A DNA stretch of 64,000 nt from Hornefia butyriciproducens (GTDB lineage Bacteria > Bacillota > Clostridia > Peptostreptococcales > Anaerovoracaceae), in assembly GCF_009695915.1 (NCBI RefSeq), contig NZ_VUMZ01000003.1:1-64000 (forward strand), written 5' to 3'. Every line of letters begins with the position of its first letter. Position 1 is the stretch's first letter. Shown piece after piece: positions 54,866 through 63,985 of the stretch. The notes beneath the pieces were generated by a model. That model made no database searches and had not been told where the DNA came from. It saw nothing but the letters and a program-made list of their open reading frames with translations. The translations under genes were made by a program, and so were the position numbers.

Positions 54866-57250
54866 ATGAACGAAAAAGCGATTGATATTTTAGAGTACAA
54901 TAAAATAAAAGAGCTTTTGAAGGACGAGGCCGGCTGTGAAATGGCGAGGGAAATGGCTCTTTCCCTGATGCCGGAGACAGATTCCCGGAGCGTATCCGAA
55001 GAGTTAAGGTCAACTACGGAAGCGGTTGACCTTATTGTGCGTAAAGGGCCGCTGCCTGTCGGCGGCATATATGATATCGCCGGGATCGCTTCTTTTGCGC
55101 GGAAGGGAGGATGTCTGACCATGAAGCAGCTGCTCCAGGTTCATTATGATCTTGCGGCGGCTTCCAATGTGATTCGGTTTCTGAAGGAGGACGTTCCCCC
55201 GGTTCCGCTGATTTCTTCTCTTGCGGAGCTGATTGTGCCCCATCCCGGGCTGGAGGCGGATATCGACCGGTGCATCCTGTCGGAGGATGAGATGGCAGAC
55301 AATGCGTCTTCGGAGCTCCGCGGAATCCGCAGGAGCATCCAGCGTCAGAATGAATCTATCCGCAGCCGTCTGAACCAGATTGTGAACAGCCAGGCGAACA
55401 GACCCTATCTTCAGGACAGTATCGTGACGATCAAAGGCGGGAGGTATGTGATTCCGGTGAAACTGGAGCACAGATCCCGATTTCCGGGGATCGTGCACGA
55501 TCAGTCGAAGGGCGGAGCGACTCTGTTCATTGAGCCTCAGGCCATAGTGAATATGAATAATGAGCTGCGTGAGCTGGAACTTGCGGAGCAGGCTGAAATT
55601 TCCCGCATTCTGCAGAAACTTTCCGATCAGGTAGGGGAGTGCTGTCATGATCTGCGCAATAATCAGGAGAATCTTGTGCGCCTGGACTTTATAATGGCGA
55701 AGGGGAAACTTTCCCTCCGTATGAAGGGTGAAGAACCGGAAATCAGCACAGACGGCGCGCTGGTGATTCGGGAGGGACGTCACCCGCTGCTGGATCCGGA
55801 CAGCGTCGTTCCTGTTTCGGTTTCCATCGGGGAGGAGTATCGGACGCTTGTGATCACAGGACCCAACACGGGCGGAAAGACCGTGACGCTGAAAACAATC
55901 GGTCTCCTTGCGCTGATGGCACAGAGCGGCCTTCATATTCCCGCTTCGGGACAGAGCAGAGTTCCGGTGTACAGAGAGATTTTCGCAGATATCGGCGATG
56001 AGCAGAGCATCGAGCAGAGTCTGTCTACATTTTCCTCGCATATGAAGAACATTGTGGACATCGTCGGAAAGGCAGGAGAAAATTCTCTGGTGCTTCTGGA
56101 TGAATTGGGAGCGGGAACAGATCCGACAGAGGGCGCGGCCCTTGCCATCGCGATCCTGGAACGGCTGTTCCGCAGCGGAGCACAGACGGTGGCGACGACC
56201 CATTACAATGAGATAAAAAAGTATGCGCTTTCCACTGACGGTGTGGAAAACGGCTCGATGGAATTCGATGTGGAAACCCTGAGTCCGACCTATCGGCTGC
56301 GGCTGGGAACACCGGGGAAGTCAAACGCCTTTGAGATTTCCGGCAAGCTGGGTCTGCCCGGAGATATTGTGGATCGCGCCGGAGAACTGATCGAGAGGGG
56401 AGATCTTGAGTTTGAGGACGTGATCTCCGCCATCGACAGAGACAAAAAACGGGCTGAGGAAGAACTGGCTGAAGCAGAGCGGATCCGTGCTGAGGCAGAA
56501 CAGATAAAGGAGCGCCTGGCGGAGGAACAGGCGGAATTCAGGAAGAAGAGAGAAAACCTGATGGCTGACAGTCGTCAGGAGGCTCGAGAGATGCTTCGGG
56601 AAGCCAGAGCCACGGCGGACGAGGTACAAAAGGAACTCCGGGAGCTGTCCCGGATGGACAGCCTGGGGGCGCGAAACAAAGCCTTCGATCGCAACCGCCG
56701 CAGGCTGAAGGAAAATGAGAAAAAATACGCCGAACGTGTGATCCGTCAGGTCAACAGCGCACCTGTCAGTGCGTCTCAGCTTCGGATCGGCGACCGGGTC
56801 CGTGTTCTGTCACTGGACCAGAACGGAGAGGTGCTCACACTGCCTGACGACCGGGGCGAGCTTCAGGTGCAGGTCGGCATCATGAAGGTGACTGTAAATC
56901 TGGATGATCTGATGCTGGTAGTGGACGGGAAAAAAACAAAGGCGAAAAAGCCGGCCGCACGGAAAAGCTACGGGAGCATGATGAAGCGGAAGACGGAGTC
57001 GGTCCACAGCTCGGTAAATGTGCAGGGAGAAAATCTGGACAGCGCTCGGATGGATGTGGATAAATACATTGATGACGCGTATATGGCCGGGCTGAAGGAG
57101 GTCACGGTCATTCACGGCCGGGGAGAGGGAATCCTGCAGAAGGGTCTCCGGCAGTCGCTGAAAAGAAATCGGCATGTTGCATCGATTCGCCCCGGCAATT
57201 ATAATGAGGGGGGAGAGGGAGTGACTGTCGTCACACTCAGAACAGAGTAA
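54866..57250 (+). CDS. mutS2: MutS2 (MutSB) ATPase/Smr nuclease
   Basis: A 794-residue MutS2. It lacks the mismatch-recognition domain and has a core and clamp (residues 1-300), the ATPase domain with Walker A GPNTGGKTVTLKT at about 333-345 and Walker B LLDELGAGTDPTEGAA at about 411-426, a long coiled coil at about 510-620, a KOW-like region and a C-terminal Smr nuclease domain (VNVQGENLDSARMDVDKYI; VIHGRGEGILQKGLR) from about 718. Family roles are suppression of homologous recombination and rescue of collided ribosomes. It starts 3 bases after zapA; the region around Smr contains the HGRGEG motif intact. Confidence 0.96.
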   Translation: MNEKAIDILEYNKIKELLKDEAGCEMAREMALSLMPETDSRSVSEELRSTTEAVDLIVRKGPLPVGGIYDIAGIASFARKGGCLTMKQLLQVHYDLAAASNVIRFLKEDVPPVPLISSLAELIVPHPGLEADIDRCILSEDEMADNASSELRGIRRSIQRQNESIRSRLNQIVNSQANRPYLQDSIVTIKGGRYVIPVKLEHRSRFPGIVHDQSKGGATLFIEPQAIVNMNNELRELELAEQAEISRILQKLSDQVGECCHDLRNNQENLVRLDFIMAKGKLSLRMKGEEPEISTDGALVIREGRHPLLDPDSVVPVSVSIGEEYRTLVITGPNTGGKTVTLKTIGLLALMAQSGLHIPASGQSRVPVYREIFADIGDEQSIEQSLSTFSSHMKNIVDIVGKAGENSLVLLDELGAGTDPTEGAALAIAILERLFRSGAQTVATTHYNEIKKYALSTDGVENGSMEFDVETLSPTYRLRLGTPGKSNAFEISGKLGLPGDIVDRAGELIERGDLEFEDVISAIDRDKKRAEEELAEAERIRAEAEQIKERLAEEQAEFRKKRENLMADSRQEAREMLREARATADEVQKELRELSRMDSLGARNKAFDRNRRRLKENEKKYAERVIRQVNSAPVSASQLRIGDRVRVLSLDQNGEVLTLPDDRGELQVQVGIMKVTVNLDDLMLVVDGKKTKAKKPAARKSYGSMMKRKTESVHSSVNVQGENLDSARMDVDKYIDDAYMAGLKEVTVIHGRGEGILQKGLRQSLKRNRHVASIRPGNYNEGGEGVTVVTLRTE

Positions 57251-57267
57251 ACAGAGTAGGAAGAAAT

Positions 57268-57726
57268 ATGTATATCATAAGCAGCTGCCTGCTGGGCAAT
57301 AATTGTAAATACAACGGAGGTAATAACCGGAACGGGGATGTACTCAGATTTTATCAGACGCATTCCTGCTGCGTGGTGTGCCCGGAGACGGCGGGAGGTC
57401 TGCAGTCTCCCCGTCCGCCGGCGGAATATTCCGGAGACCGGATTCTGGATCGAACCGGAAAAGATGTGACCGAGGCTTTCCGGCGCGGTGCGGAGGCGTC
57501 CTGGAGGCACGTTCTGCGCCAGGCGGAGAAGCGACGAGAGCCCATTGAAGGGGCCGTATTGAAGGGAAACAGTCCATCCTGCGGAAGCGGATCGATTTAT
57601 GACGGAACTTTTACCGGAACAACGATCCCGGGCGACGGATGTTTTGTACGAATATTAAAAGAGCATGGAATAGAAGTAATATCGGAAAAGGAGATCGACA
57701 GATGGTTAATTACAAAGAAGAAATAG
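57268..57726 (+). CDS. DUF523 family protein
   Basis: A 152-residue protein with the DUF523 pattern: SSCLLGNNCKYNGGNNRN at residues 5-22, CCVVCPETAGGLQSPRPPAE at about 34-53, and VLKGNSPSCGSGSIYDGTF at about 98-116. Conserved Cys residues (SCLLG, CPE, SPSCG) suggest a thiol or metal site. The family is widespread in bacteria, often single-gene, and its activity is not established. The 3' end overlaps the argS start by 25 bases, so the two are co-expressed. Confidence 0.9.
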   Translation: MYIISSCLLGNNCKYNGGNNRNGDVLRFYQTHSCCVVCPETAGGLQSPRPPAEYSGDRILDRTGKDVTEAFRRGAEASWRHVLRQAEKRREPIEGAVLKGNSPSCGSGSIYDGTFTGTTIPGDGCFVRILKEHGIEVISEKEIDRWLITKKK

Positions 57727-59423
57727 CAAAGATAATCGCCGGACAGGTCAGCGAGCTGAGTGAGGAGGACGCTCTGGAACTGGTCGAGATCCCGCAGGAT
57801 CCGGCAATGGGAGATTACGCGTTCCCGTGCTTCCGCCTGGCAAAGCTTTTGCGCAAGGCTCCGCAGAGCATCGCGGCGGACATCGCTCAGGCGATCGCGG
57901 ACCGGCCTTTGTTCGAGAAGGTCGAACAGGTCAACGCATACGTGAATATGTTCCTGTCCAAGGAAATGTATACCAGATCAACCCTGGAGGAGGCGATGGA
58001 CGGGGAAAACTTCGGAAAGACGAATGTGGGCGACGGAAAACTCGTGATCGTGGAATATTCCTCGCCGAATATCGCCAAGCCTTTCCATATCGGCCATATC
58101 CGCAGTACCGTGATCGGGAATTCCATCAATCTGATTTACCGGGCACTGGGCTACAAGGTCAGACGGCTGAATCATGTGGGCGATTACGGCACTCAGTTCG
58201 GGAAAATGATCGTCGCATACCGGCACTGGGGGAATGAGCAGGACGTGAAGGACAATCCGATTACCACGCTGCTGGGATACTATACGAAATTCCATGTAGA
58301 GGCGGAGAAGCATCCCGAACTGGACGATGAGGCAAGAAAGGCCTTCGCGGATCTTGAGAAGGGACAGGAGGAGGAAGTAAAGCTCTGGCAGTGGTTCCGG
58401 GAGGAATCCATGAAGGAGTTCAACCGCGTGTATAAGATGCTGGACATCGAGTTCGACGAGGTGGACGGTGAAAGCTTCTATTCCGATAAGATGCAGCGCT
58501 TCATCGATGAGCTGAAGGAGAAAGGACTGCTGGAGGAATCCAGAGGCGCACAGATTGTGGATCTGGAGGCGTATGGCATGCCGCCGGCGCTGATCACCAA
58601 ATCAGACGGATCCACTCTGTACTGCACGCGGGATATTGCCACCGCCGTGTACCGGAAGGAAACTTACGATTTCTATAAGAACATCTATGTGGTTGCTTCG
58701 CAGCAGAACCTGTATTTCCAGCAGTGGATGAAGGTTGTGGAACTGCTGGGATATGACTGGGTAAAGGATTGCATTCACGTGCCGTTCGGAATGGTCAGCC
58801 TGGAGGATGGAACCATGTCCACCCGTGCAGGCCGTGTGGTCTTCCTGGAGGACGTTCTGAACAAGGCGGTGGAAAAGACCCGGGAGATTATAGCAGAGAA
58901 GAATCCGGATGCGGACGAGTCGTTTGTCGATGATGTGGCGCATCAGGTGGGAATCGGAGCGGTGATCTTCCAGGAGCTTTCGAATAACAAAATCAAGGAC
59001 TATGTGTTCAAGTGGGACAAGGTTCTGAACTTTGACGGAGAGACCGGTCCGTATGTACAGTATACTCATGCGCGCTGCGCAAGCGTGCTCCGCAAGGCGG
59101 GCGAAGAGACTGCTGCGAAGGCGCGGAACCTGGATGAGGTGGACTTCAGCTATCTGAACAGCGACAGTGCATACGCTCTGACCCGGCTGCTGTACGCTCT
59201 TCCGCAGACCGTCGTTGAGGCCGGAGAAAAGTTCGAGCCTTCCATCATCACTCGCCATATTGTAAACATCGCTCAGGCGTACAACCGTTTCTATCATGAT
59301 GAACACATTCTTTCCGAGAATGAAGAAGAGCGGGTGGCCAAGGTCGCATTGACCATCGCAGCCAAGAACGGAATCCGGAACGGGCTGGCACTGCTGGGAA
59401 TGAAGGCGCCGGAGCGCATGTAG
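57702..59423 (+). CDS. argS: Arginyl-tRNA synthetase
   Basis: A 573-residue class I synthetase that charges tRNA-Arg. It has the N-terminal Add1 domain (residues 1-100), the HIGH-type motif PFHIGHIRSTVIGN at about 126-139 after VEYSSPNIAKPFH, RLNHVGDYGTQFGKMI at about 152-167, and MSTRAGRVVFLEDVLNKAVE at about 371-390 in place of a KMSKS loop, as in many ArgS. It ends with a DALR anticodon-binding domain ending LALLGMKAPERM. The start at 57702 is chosen for AAAAGGAGAT upstream, and it overlaps the DUF523 gene; an earlier in-frame ATG at 57639 lacks family similarity. Confidence 0.97.
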   Translation: MVNYKEEIAKIIAGQVSELSEEDALELVEIPQDPAMGDYAFPCFRLAKLLRKAPQSIAADIAQAIADRPLFEKVEQVNAYVNMFLSKEMYTRSTLEEAMDGENFGKTNVGDGKLVIVEYSSPNIAKPFHIGHIRSTVIGNSINLIYRALGYKVRRLNHVGDYGTQFGKMIVAYRHWGNEQDVKDNPITTLLGYYTKFHVEAEKHPELDDEARKAFADLEKGQEEEVKLWQWFREESMKEFNRVYKMLDIEFDEVDGESFYSDKMQRFIDELKEKGLLEESRGAQIVDLEAYGMPPALITKSDGSTLYCTRDIATAVYRKETYDFYKNIYVVASQQNLYFQQWMKVVELLGYDWVKDCIHVPFGMVSLEDGTMSTRAGRVVFLEDVLNKAVEKTREIIAEKNPDADESFVDDVAHQVGIGAVIFQELSNNKIKDYVFKWDKVLNFDGETGPYVQYTHARCASVLRKAGEETAAKARNLDEVDFSYLNSDSAYALTRLLYALPQTVVEAGEKFEPSIITRHIVNIAQAYNRFYHDEHILSENEEERVAKVALTIAAKNGIRNGLALLGMKAPERM

Positions 59424-59527
59424 TCCGAACAGGGATTTTGTGAGCTGCCGTGACAGACTGTGCGGAACGCCGCGGTGTACGGTATGCGTTCCGGACTGAA
59501 TCAGACAGAAACGAAATGGAGTAAATT

Positions 59528-60400
59528 TTGAGATACGAAGGAGATATCTACCGGCCGCCCAGCGAGGCTTACAGCCTGCTTGTTCAGGTAACGGTCGGCT
59601 GCACACACAACAAATGCACATTCTGCAGCATGTTCAAGAATAAGAGGTTTCATCTCAGAAATATGGATGAGGTCATGGAGGATCTGGAGGAGGCCAGAAA
59701 GCTCTACCGGTATGTAGAGCGGATCTTTCTGTGCGACGGGGACGCGTTATGCCTGTCCAACCGAAAGCTCCTGGTGATTCTGCAGAAAATTCAGGAGCTG
59801 TTCCCGGAATGCCGGAGAGTAAACGTTTACGGAAACGCCGCCGATGTGCTTCATAAAACGCCGGAGGAGCTGCGCGAGCTGTACGAAAACGGAGTGCGCA
59901 TGATTTATATCGGTGCGGAGTCGGGGAGTGAAAAGGTCCTGAAGGATGTCTGCAAGGGCGTGACCGGAGCACAGCTCATCGAGGCGGTTCATAAAATTGA
60001 GGATTCCGGGATCCAGGCGTCAGTCACCTTCATTTCCGGACTGGCCGGCAAAGACGGATGGCGGGAGCACGCCATTGAAAGCGGCAGAATGATCAGCCGG
60101 ATGAATGCGTCCTATGTGGCGCTTCTGACGCTTATGGTGGAACCCGCGGCACCTCTTTATGAAAAAATCCAGAGCGGCGAGTTCAGGCTGCTGTCACCGG
60201 AAGAGGTGATCGCGGAAACCTATTTGATGATAGAGAACATGAATCCGGAGAAGCCCTGCGTGTTCCGGAGCAATCATGCCTCCAACTATCTTTCACTGAA
60301 GGGCACCCTTCCGGAGGACAAGGAGGCGATGCTTGCGAAGCTGAGAAGAGCCATGAAAGACAGCGGAATGCTGAAGGATGAAAGGTTTAGGATGCTGTAA
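59528..60400 (+). CDS. Radical SAM protein
   Basis: A 290-residue radical SAM enzyme starting with TTG 59528 (GGAG 6 bases upstream). The cluster motif is CTHNKCTFC (Cys25, Cys30, Cys33), a CX4CX2C variant typical of a clostridial subgroup in place of CX3CX2C. It continues with ERIFLCDGDALCLSNRKLLV, VNVYGNAADVLHKTPEELRE, MIYIGAESGSEKVLKDVCKG and VTFISGLAGKDGWREHA, the usual SAM and barrel motifs of the Elp3/MiaB-like class. No substrate is known. It overlaps the next radical SAM gene by one base. Confidence 0.85.
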   Translation: MRYEGDIYRPPSEAYSLLVQVTVGCTHNKCTFCSMFKNKRFHLRNMDEVMEDLEEARKLYRYVERIFLCDGDALCLSNRKLLVILQKIQELFPECRRVNVYGNAADVLHKTPEELRELYENGVRMIYIGAESGSEKVLKDVCKGVTGAQLIEAVHKIEDSGIQASVTFISGLAGKDGWREHAIESGRMISRMNASYVALLTLMVEPAAPLYEKIQSGEFRLLSPEEVIAETYLMIENMNPEKPCVFRSNHASNYLSLKGTLPEDKEAMLAKLRRAMKDSGMLKDERFRML

Positions 60401-61914
60401 TGAGAATTCTTCTGACGACATTAAATTCGAAATACATCCATACGAATCTGTCGCTGAAATATCTCTATTCCGTAGTGGCGGATTCCGGACTGGATGTGGA
60501 GCTCCGCGAATTTACCATCAATAACGAACGGGATCTCGTGTTCGGAGAAATCATGCGGGGCGGATATGATCTGGTGTGTTTCTCCTGCTATGTCTGGAAT
60601 ATAGAGCAGATCCGTTCCTTGTGCAGCGACCTGAAAAAGGCCCGCCCGGATCTCCGTATCCTTCTAGGCGGACCGGAGGTCAGTTATGAAAGCGAACGGT
60701 TCCTGAGGGACAACCCATGGGCCGATTTCATCATTCGCGGAGAGGGCGAAAAGCCGTTCTCCCAGTTCTGCCGTGAGCTGATCTCCGGGAACCGGGATTT
60801 CAGCAAGGTCAGCAGTCTGACCTACTGGGGCCTGGATACGGTTCTCTCCAACGAGGCGGGTTCTCTTCCGTATATGGACCGGCTTCCGTTCCCATACACC
60901 TATCTGGAGGTGGAGACGGACAAAATCGTGTACTACGAATCCGTCCGGGGATGCCCGTTCCGCTGCTCCTACTGCATTTCCTCCGTGGACAGCACGGTGA
61001 GGGAGCTTTCACTTGAGAGAGTGCGCCGGGACGTCGGATATCTGATGTACAAAAATATCCGTCAGGTGAAGTTCATCGACCGGACCTTTAACTACAACAA
61101 AGCGCGGGCCGGAGAGATCTGGCAGTATATTATCGACAAAGACAACGGAACCACGAACTTCCACTTCGAGATCTGCGGGGATCTTCTCGATTCGGATTCC
61201 TTCCGGGTCCTGTCCAGGGCACGGAAGGGACTTTTCCAGTTTGAAATCGGCGTGCAGTCGGCGAACCCCTACACTCTGCGGGAAATCAGCCGGAAGACCG
61301 AAACGGCCGAGGTTCTGCAGAACATCAGCAAACTGATGGAACTGGGGACCATCGAGGTTCATGTCGATCTGATCGCGGGACTGCCATGCGAGGATTACCG
61401 GTCCTTCGCGGAATCCTTCGATCGTGTGTATGCAGTTCATCCGTCGGTGCTGCAGCTGGGATTTCTGAAGCTTCTGAAGGGTACGAGGATCCGTAGGGAA
61501 GCGAGGGAGCACGGGTACGTATACAGGAACAAAGCACCATACGAGGTGATCAGCAATAAATACATGACTGCCATTGATTTTGTCAAACTGAAGATGGTCA
61601 CGACTGTGCTTGACCTCTACTATAACCGGGGCGGATTTCAGCGCACGCTGGAGTTCCTCATTGAGGATATGGAAGTCACCCCGTTCCGATTTTTTGAGCG
61701 GCTGGCGGATTTCTATTATTCCGGAAAATATCATATGGCTTCTCATAAAAAGGAAGATCTGTACCGGATTTTGTACCGGTTCGCCATGAAGCAGGAGGCG
61801 AAATTAAGCGGAATCTCCACAAGAGCAGAGCATTTCCTGACGCTGGATATGATGGACGCGCTGAATCCGGAGGTCGTCCGGCGGTTTATGGAGAAAGGAT
61901 GGGAACTGAAGTAA
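60400..61914 (+). CDS. B12-binding-type radical SAM protein (DUF4080 C-terminus)
   Basis: A 504-residue protein. The N-terminal cobalamin-binding-like domain (residues 1-130: LLTTLNSKYIHTNLSLKYLY, LVCFSCYVWNIEQIRSL, ILLGGPEVSYESERFL, WADFIIRGEGEKPFSQF) precedes the radical SAM barrel with CPFRCSYC (Cys185, Cys189, Cys192) after YYESVRG. QFEIGVQSANPYTLREISRK and VHVDLIAGLPCEDYRSF follow. The C-terminal region is the type seen in uncharacterised clostridial B12-radical SAM proteins. It begins on the last base of the upstream stop, and the TPR gene follows without gap, so the three likely form an operon. Substrate unknown. Confidence 0.85.
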   Translation: MRILLTTLNSKYIHTNLSLKYLYSVVADSGLDVELREFTINNERDLVFGEIMRGGYDLVCFSCYVWNIEQIRSLCSDLKKARPDLRILLGGPEVSYESERFLRDNPWADFIIRGEGEKPFSQFCRELISGNRDFSKVSSLTYWGLDTVLSNEAGSLPYMDRLPFPYTYLEVETDKIVYYESVRGCPFRCSYCISSVDSTVRELSLERVRRDVGYLMYKNIRQVKFIDRTFNYNKARAGEIWQYIIDKDNGTTNFHFEICGDLLDSDSFRVLSRARKGLFQFEIGVQSANPYTLREISRKTETAEVLQNISKLMELGTIEVHVDLIAGLPCEDYRSFAESFDRVYAVHPSVLQLGFLKLLKGTRIRREAREHGYVYRNKAPYEVISNKYMTAIDFVKLKMVTTVLDLYYNRGGFQRTLEFLIEDMEVTPFRFFERLADFYYSGKYHMASHKKEDLYRILYRFAMKQEAKLSGISTRAEHFLTLDMMDALNPEVVRRFMEKGWELK

Positions 61915-62943
61915 ATGGAAAAAGAACAGCAGTTTAAGGATCGCATTTCAGATTATCTGATTCCCCGCATTGAAGAGGGGTTCCTGTTCGACGAGCTTTC
62001 GGACAATTATCTGAACCGGGCCGGTATCGGGGACATTATGAAGGATGTTCCGGTTCCGATCCGCAGAGCCGAGCTGGACCAGGGTCTCTCGACACTGGCA
62101 ATTGCCCGCAACATGGCGTATGTGATCGGATGCGATATCAACTTCCGTTACGCGGAAAATTACAAGGCGTATATTCTGAGAACATTCACGTCGGATTTTG
62201 TGAAGCCCCTGATTAATGAAGGCGTGGATCTGGCGGCACATGACAGTTATGAAGAGGCGTGTATCCTGTTCAGGGCTGCGATCCTGCTGGATCCGGAAAA
62301 CCGGGACGCGTTCTACTGCTACGGACGCGCGTGCAAAGACGCCTACGAGAACGGAGAAGGCGAGGAATATGTGGGACGGTTCAAGGCTGAATCTCTGGAA
62401 GCCTTTGAAAAACTCACGCTGAAAGCCCCTGACTATGATATGGGCTTTTATTTTCTGGGATTCGGATATATCAATCTCGGGCTGTACATCAAAGCAAAGC
62501 TGACATGGGATCGTTTCATGGAACTGTCGGAGGACGGCGAGCTTCGGGCGGAAATCCGGGGGCTTCTGGATAAGCTCACAGAACCCTGCAAAATTGAAGA
62601 GGGCTATAACGCGGTGCTCAGCGGACGTTATGAGGAGGGCATTGCGATCCTGTCGGATTATGAAGACGACGAGCGATTTAATACCTGGTGGCCGCTGTGG
62701 TATTATCTTGGCGTGGCGTATAAGGGCCTTGAACTGCAGGAAGAAGCGGAGCAGAGACTCCTGCGGGCTTTGCAGTATTCTCCCAGCAATACCGATGTGA
62801 TGGGGGAACTCGTGGAAATCTACGATGCCTGCGGAAACGAGGAAAAGCGGCTTAAATACGAGAAGAAAATCCGTATTGTCCGGGAAAATGCAGAAAAGGA
62901 CAGAGAAGAGAAAAGAGCGGCAGCCATGCCGGGGCTTTCCTGA
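61915..62943 (+). CDS. Tetratricopeptide repeat protein
   Basis: A 342-residue, largely helical protein. TPR-like units are seen at about 108-140 (YEEACILFRAAILLDPENRD), 155-190 (LEAFEKLTLKAPDYDMGFYF), 230-262 (YEEGIAILSDYEDDERFNTW) and 263-310 (EEAEQRLLRALQYSPSNTDV), followed by a charged coiled-coil end (KYEKKIRIVRENAEKDREEK). The start abuts the radical SAM stop. No signal peptide is seen, so it is cytoplasmic. TPR proteins act as scaffolds; the partner is probably the upstream radical SAM enzyme or an assembly it belongs to, by context only. Confidence 0.8.
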   Translation: MEKEQQFKDRISDYLIPRIEEGFLFDELSDNYLNRAGIGDIMKDVPVPIRRAELDQGLSTLAIARNMAYVIGCDINFRYAENYKAYILRTFTSDFVKPLINEGVDLAAHDSYEEACILFRAAILLDPENRDAFYCYGRACKDAYENGEGEEYVGRFKAESLEAFEKLTLKAPDYDMGFYFLGFGYINLGLYIKAKLTWDRFMELSEDGELRAEIRGLLDKLTEPCKIEEGYNAVLSGRYEEGIAILSDYEDDERFNTWWPLWYYLGVAYKGLELQEEAEQRLLRALQYSPSNTDVMGELVEIYDACGNEEKRLKYEKKIRIVRENAEKDREEKRAAAMPGLS

Positions 62944-62952
62944 GGAGGGAAA

Positions 62953-63894
62953 ATGGCGACAGTTTTTCTGAAGGTTATAATGATTTTCTGCATCGTTGCT
63001 GTAGGATACGCCGCGAACAAAGCAGGCGTTCTTCCTGTGGAGTCGAACAAGTATCTGGTCAACCTGCTTTTGTATATTTCCATTCCGGCTATGATTATCG
63101 ATTCCATGTCGGAAAATCCCCTGACGCCGGAAATGAAACGGGCGACATTAGAGGTGTTCCTGGGAACGCTGATCTGGTTTTTCGCTGTATGGCTGCTGGG
63201 TCTTCTGGTACTGAAGATACTGCGGTATCAGCCGCCTGAGGATCAGGGGGTCCTTCTGGCTCTGATGTCCAGCGTAAACAGCGGATTTATGGGATTTCCC
63301 GTTACGGCGTCGATTTTCGGCAGCCAGGCGCTGTATTTCATGGTCATCGAAAACTGCACCTGTGTTTTCTATCTTTACTTCCTGCAGGTTCTGCAGTTGA
63401 ATTACGGTACAAAAAAACGGGCGGACATTCGCGCGGTGTTCCGCTCTCTCTGTAATATGTGCATGCTGGCGGCACTGATAGGACTGGTCCTTCTGATTAC
63501 AGGAATGCGGCTCCCGGAAATCGTCTCGGATTTTTTCGGAATTCTGGCGGACGCAACAGTGCCGGTCTCTATGATTGTGCTGGGAATTCAGCTGAGCAAC
63601 AGCAATCTGAAATCTGCCTTTACCGACCGGAAGCTTATTATTGTCTGCCTTGTCAACGTGGTGCTTGTGCCGGTGCTGACGTTCCTGGGCTGTAATTGGC
63701 TGCCTCTCACGAACTGGGCCAAGTTGACGCTGGTGTTTGCTTCGGCCTTTCCGGGCGCGGTGATTTCCGTTGCAATTGCCGCCAGGGAAAACAAAAATGC
63801 AGACCTGATGGCGAAGGGAATCGCAATGACGACGCTGATGTCGCTTGCAACTCTGCCGGTGGCCGCCATGGCGCTGATGGAGCTGTATATGTAG
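62953..63894 (+). CDS. AEC-family (auxin efflux carrier-type) transporter
   Basis: A 313-residue membrane protein with ten hydrophobic segments. VFLKVIMIFCIVAVGYAANKAGVLP at the start, LVNLLLYISIPAMIIDSM at about 36-53, SSVNSGFMGFPV at about 98-109 and the second-half motif PVSMIVLGIQLSNSNL at about 196-211 are those of the AEC family, which export organic acids, malate or amino-acid-like compounds. The substrate is not predictable. GAGGAGGG precedes the ATG. It lies 9 bases after the TPR gene. Confidence 0.88.
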   Translation: MATVFLKVIMIFCIVAVGYAANKAGVLPVESNKYLVNLLLYISIPAMIIDSMSENPLTPEMKRATLEVFLGTLIWFFAVWLLGLLVLKILRYQPPEDQGVLLALMSSVNSGFMGFPVTASIFGSQALYFMVIENCTCVFYLYFLQVLQLNYGTKKRADIRAVFRSLCNMCMLAALIGLVLLITGMRLPEIVSDFFGILADATVPVSMIVLGIQLSNSNLKSAFTDRKLIIVCLVNVVLVPVLTFLGCNWLPLTNWAKLTLVFASAFPGAVISVAIAARENKNADLMAKGIAMTTLMSLATLPVAAMALMELYM

Positions 63895-63909
63895 GCGGCC
63901 GGAACCGCA

Positions 63910-63985
63910 GCATGGGACACGCATGGAACACGTATGGAACGCATACAGGACGCGCATGAAAGGCATACAGAATGCGCATGGAGAC
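63910..63985. repeat. Imperfect short-repeat tract after the AEC gene
   Basis: The sequence repeats variants of ACGCATGGAAC and GCATACAG several times at spacings near 10-14 bases (CACGCATGG, CACGTATGG, ACGCATAC, CGCGCATG, GGCATAC, TGCGCATGG). It continues towards the right edge. No gene is supported here. Confidence 0.55.

Noticed and set aside
55010-56203. A 397-codon minus-strand frame opposite mutS2
   Set aside because: Antisense shadow; there is no start signal and no domain.
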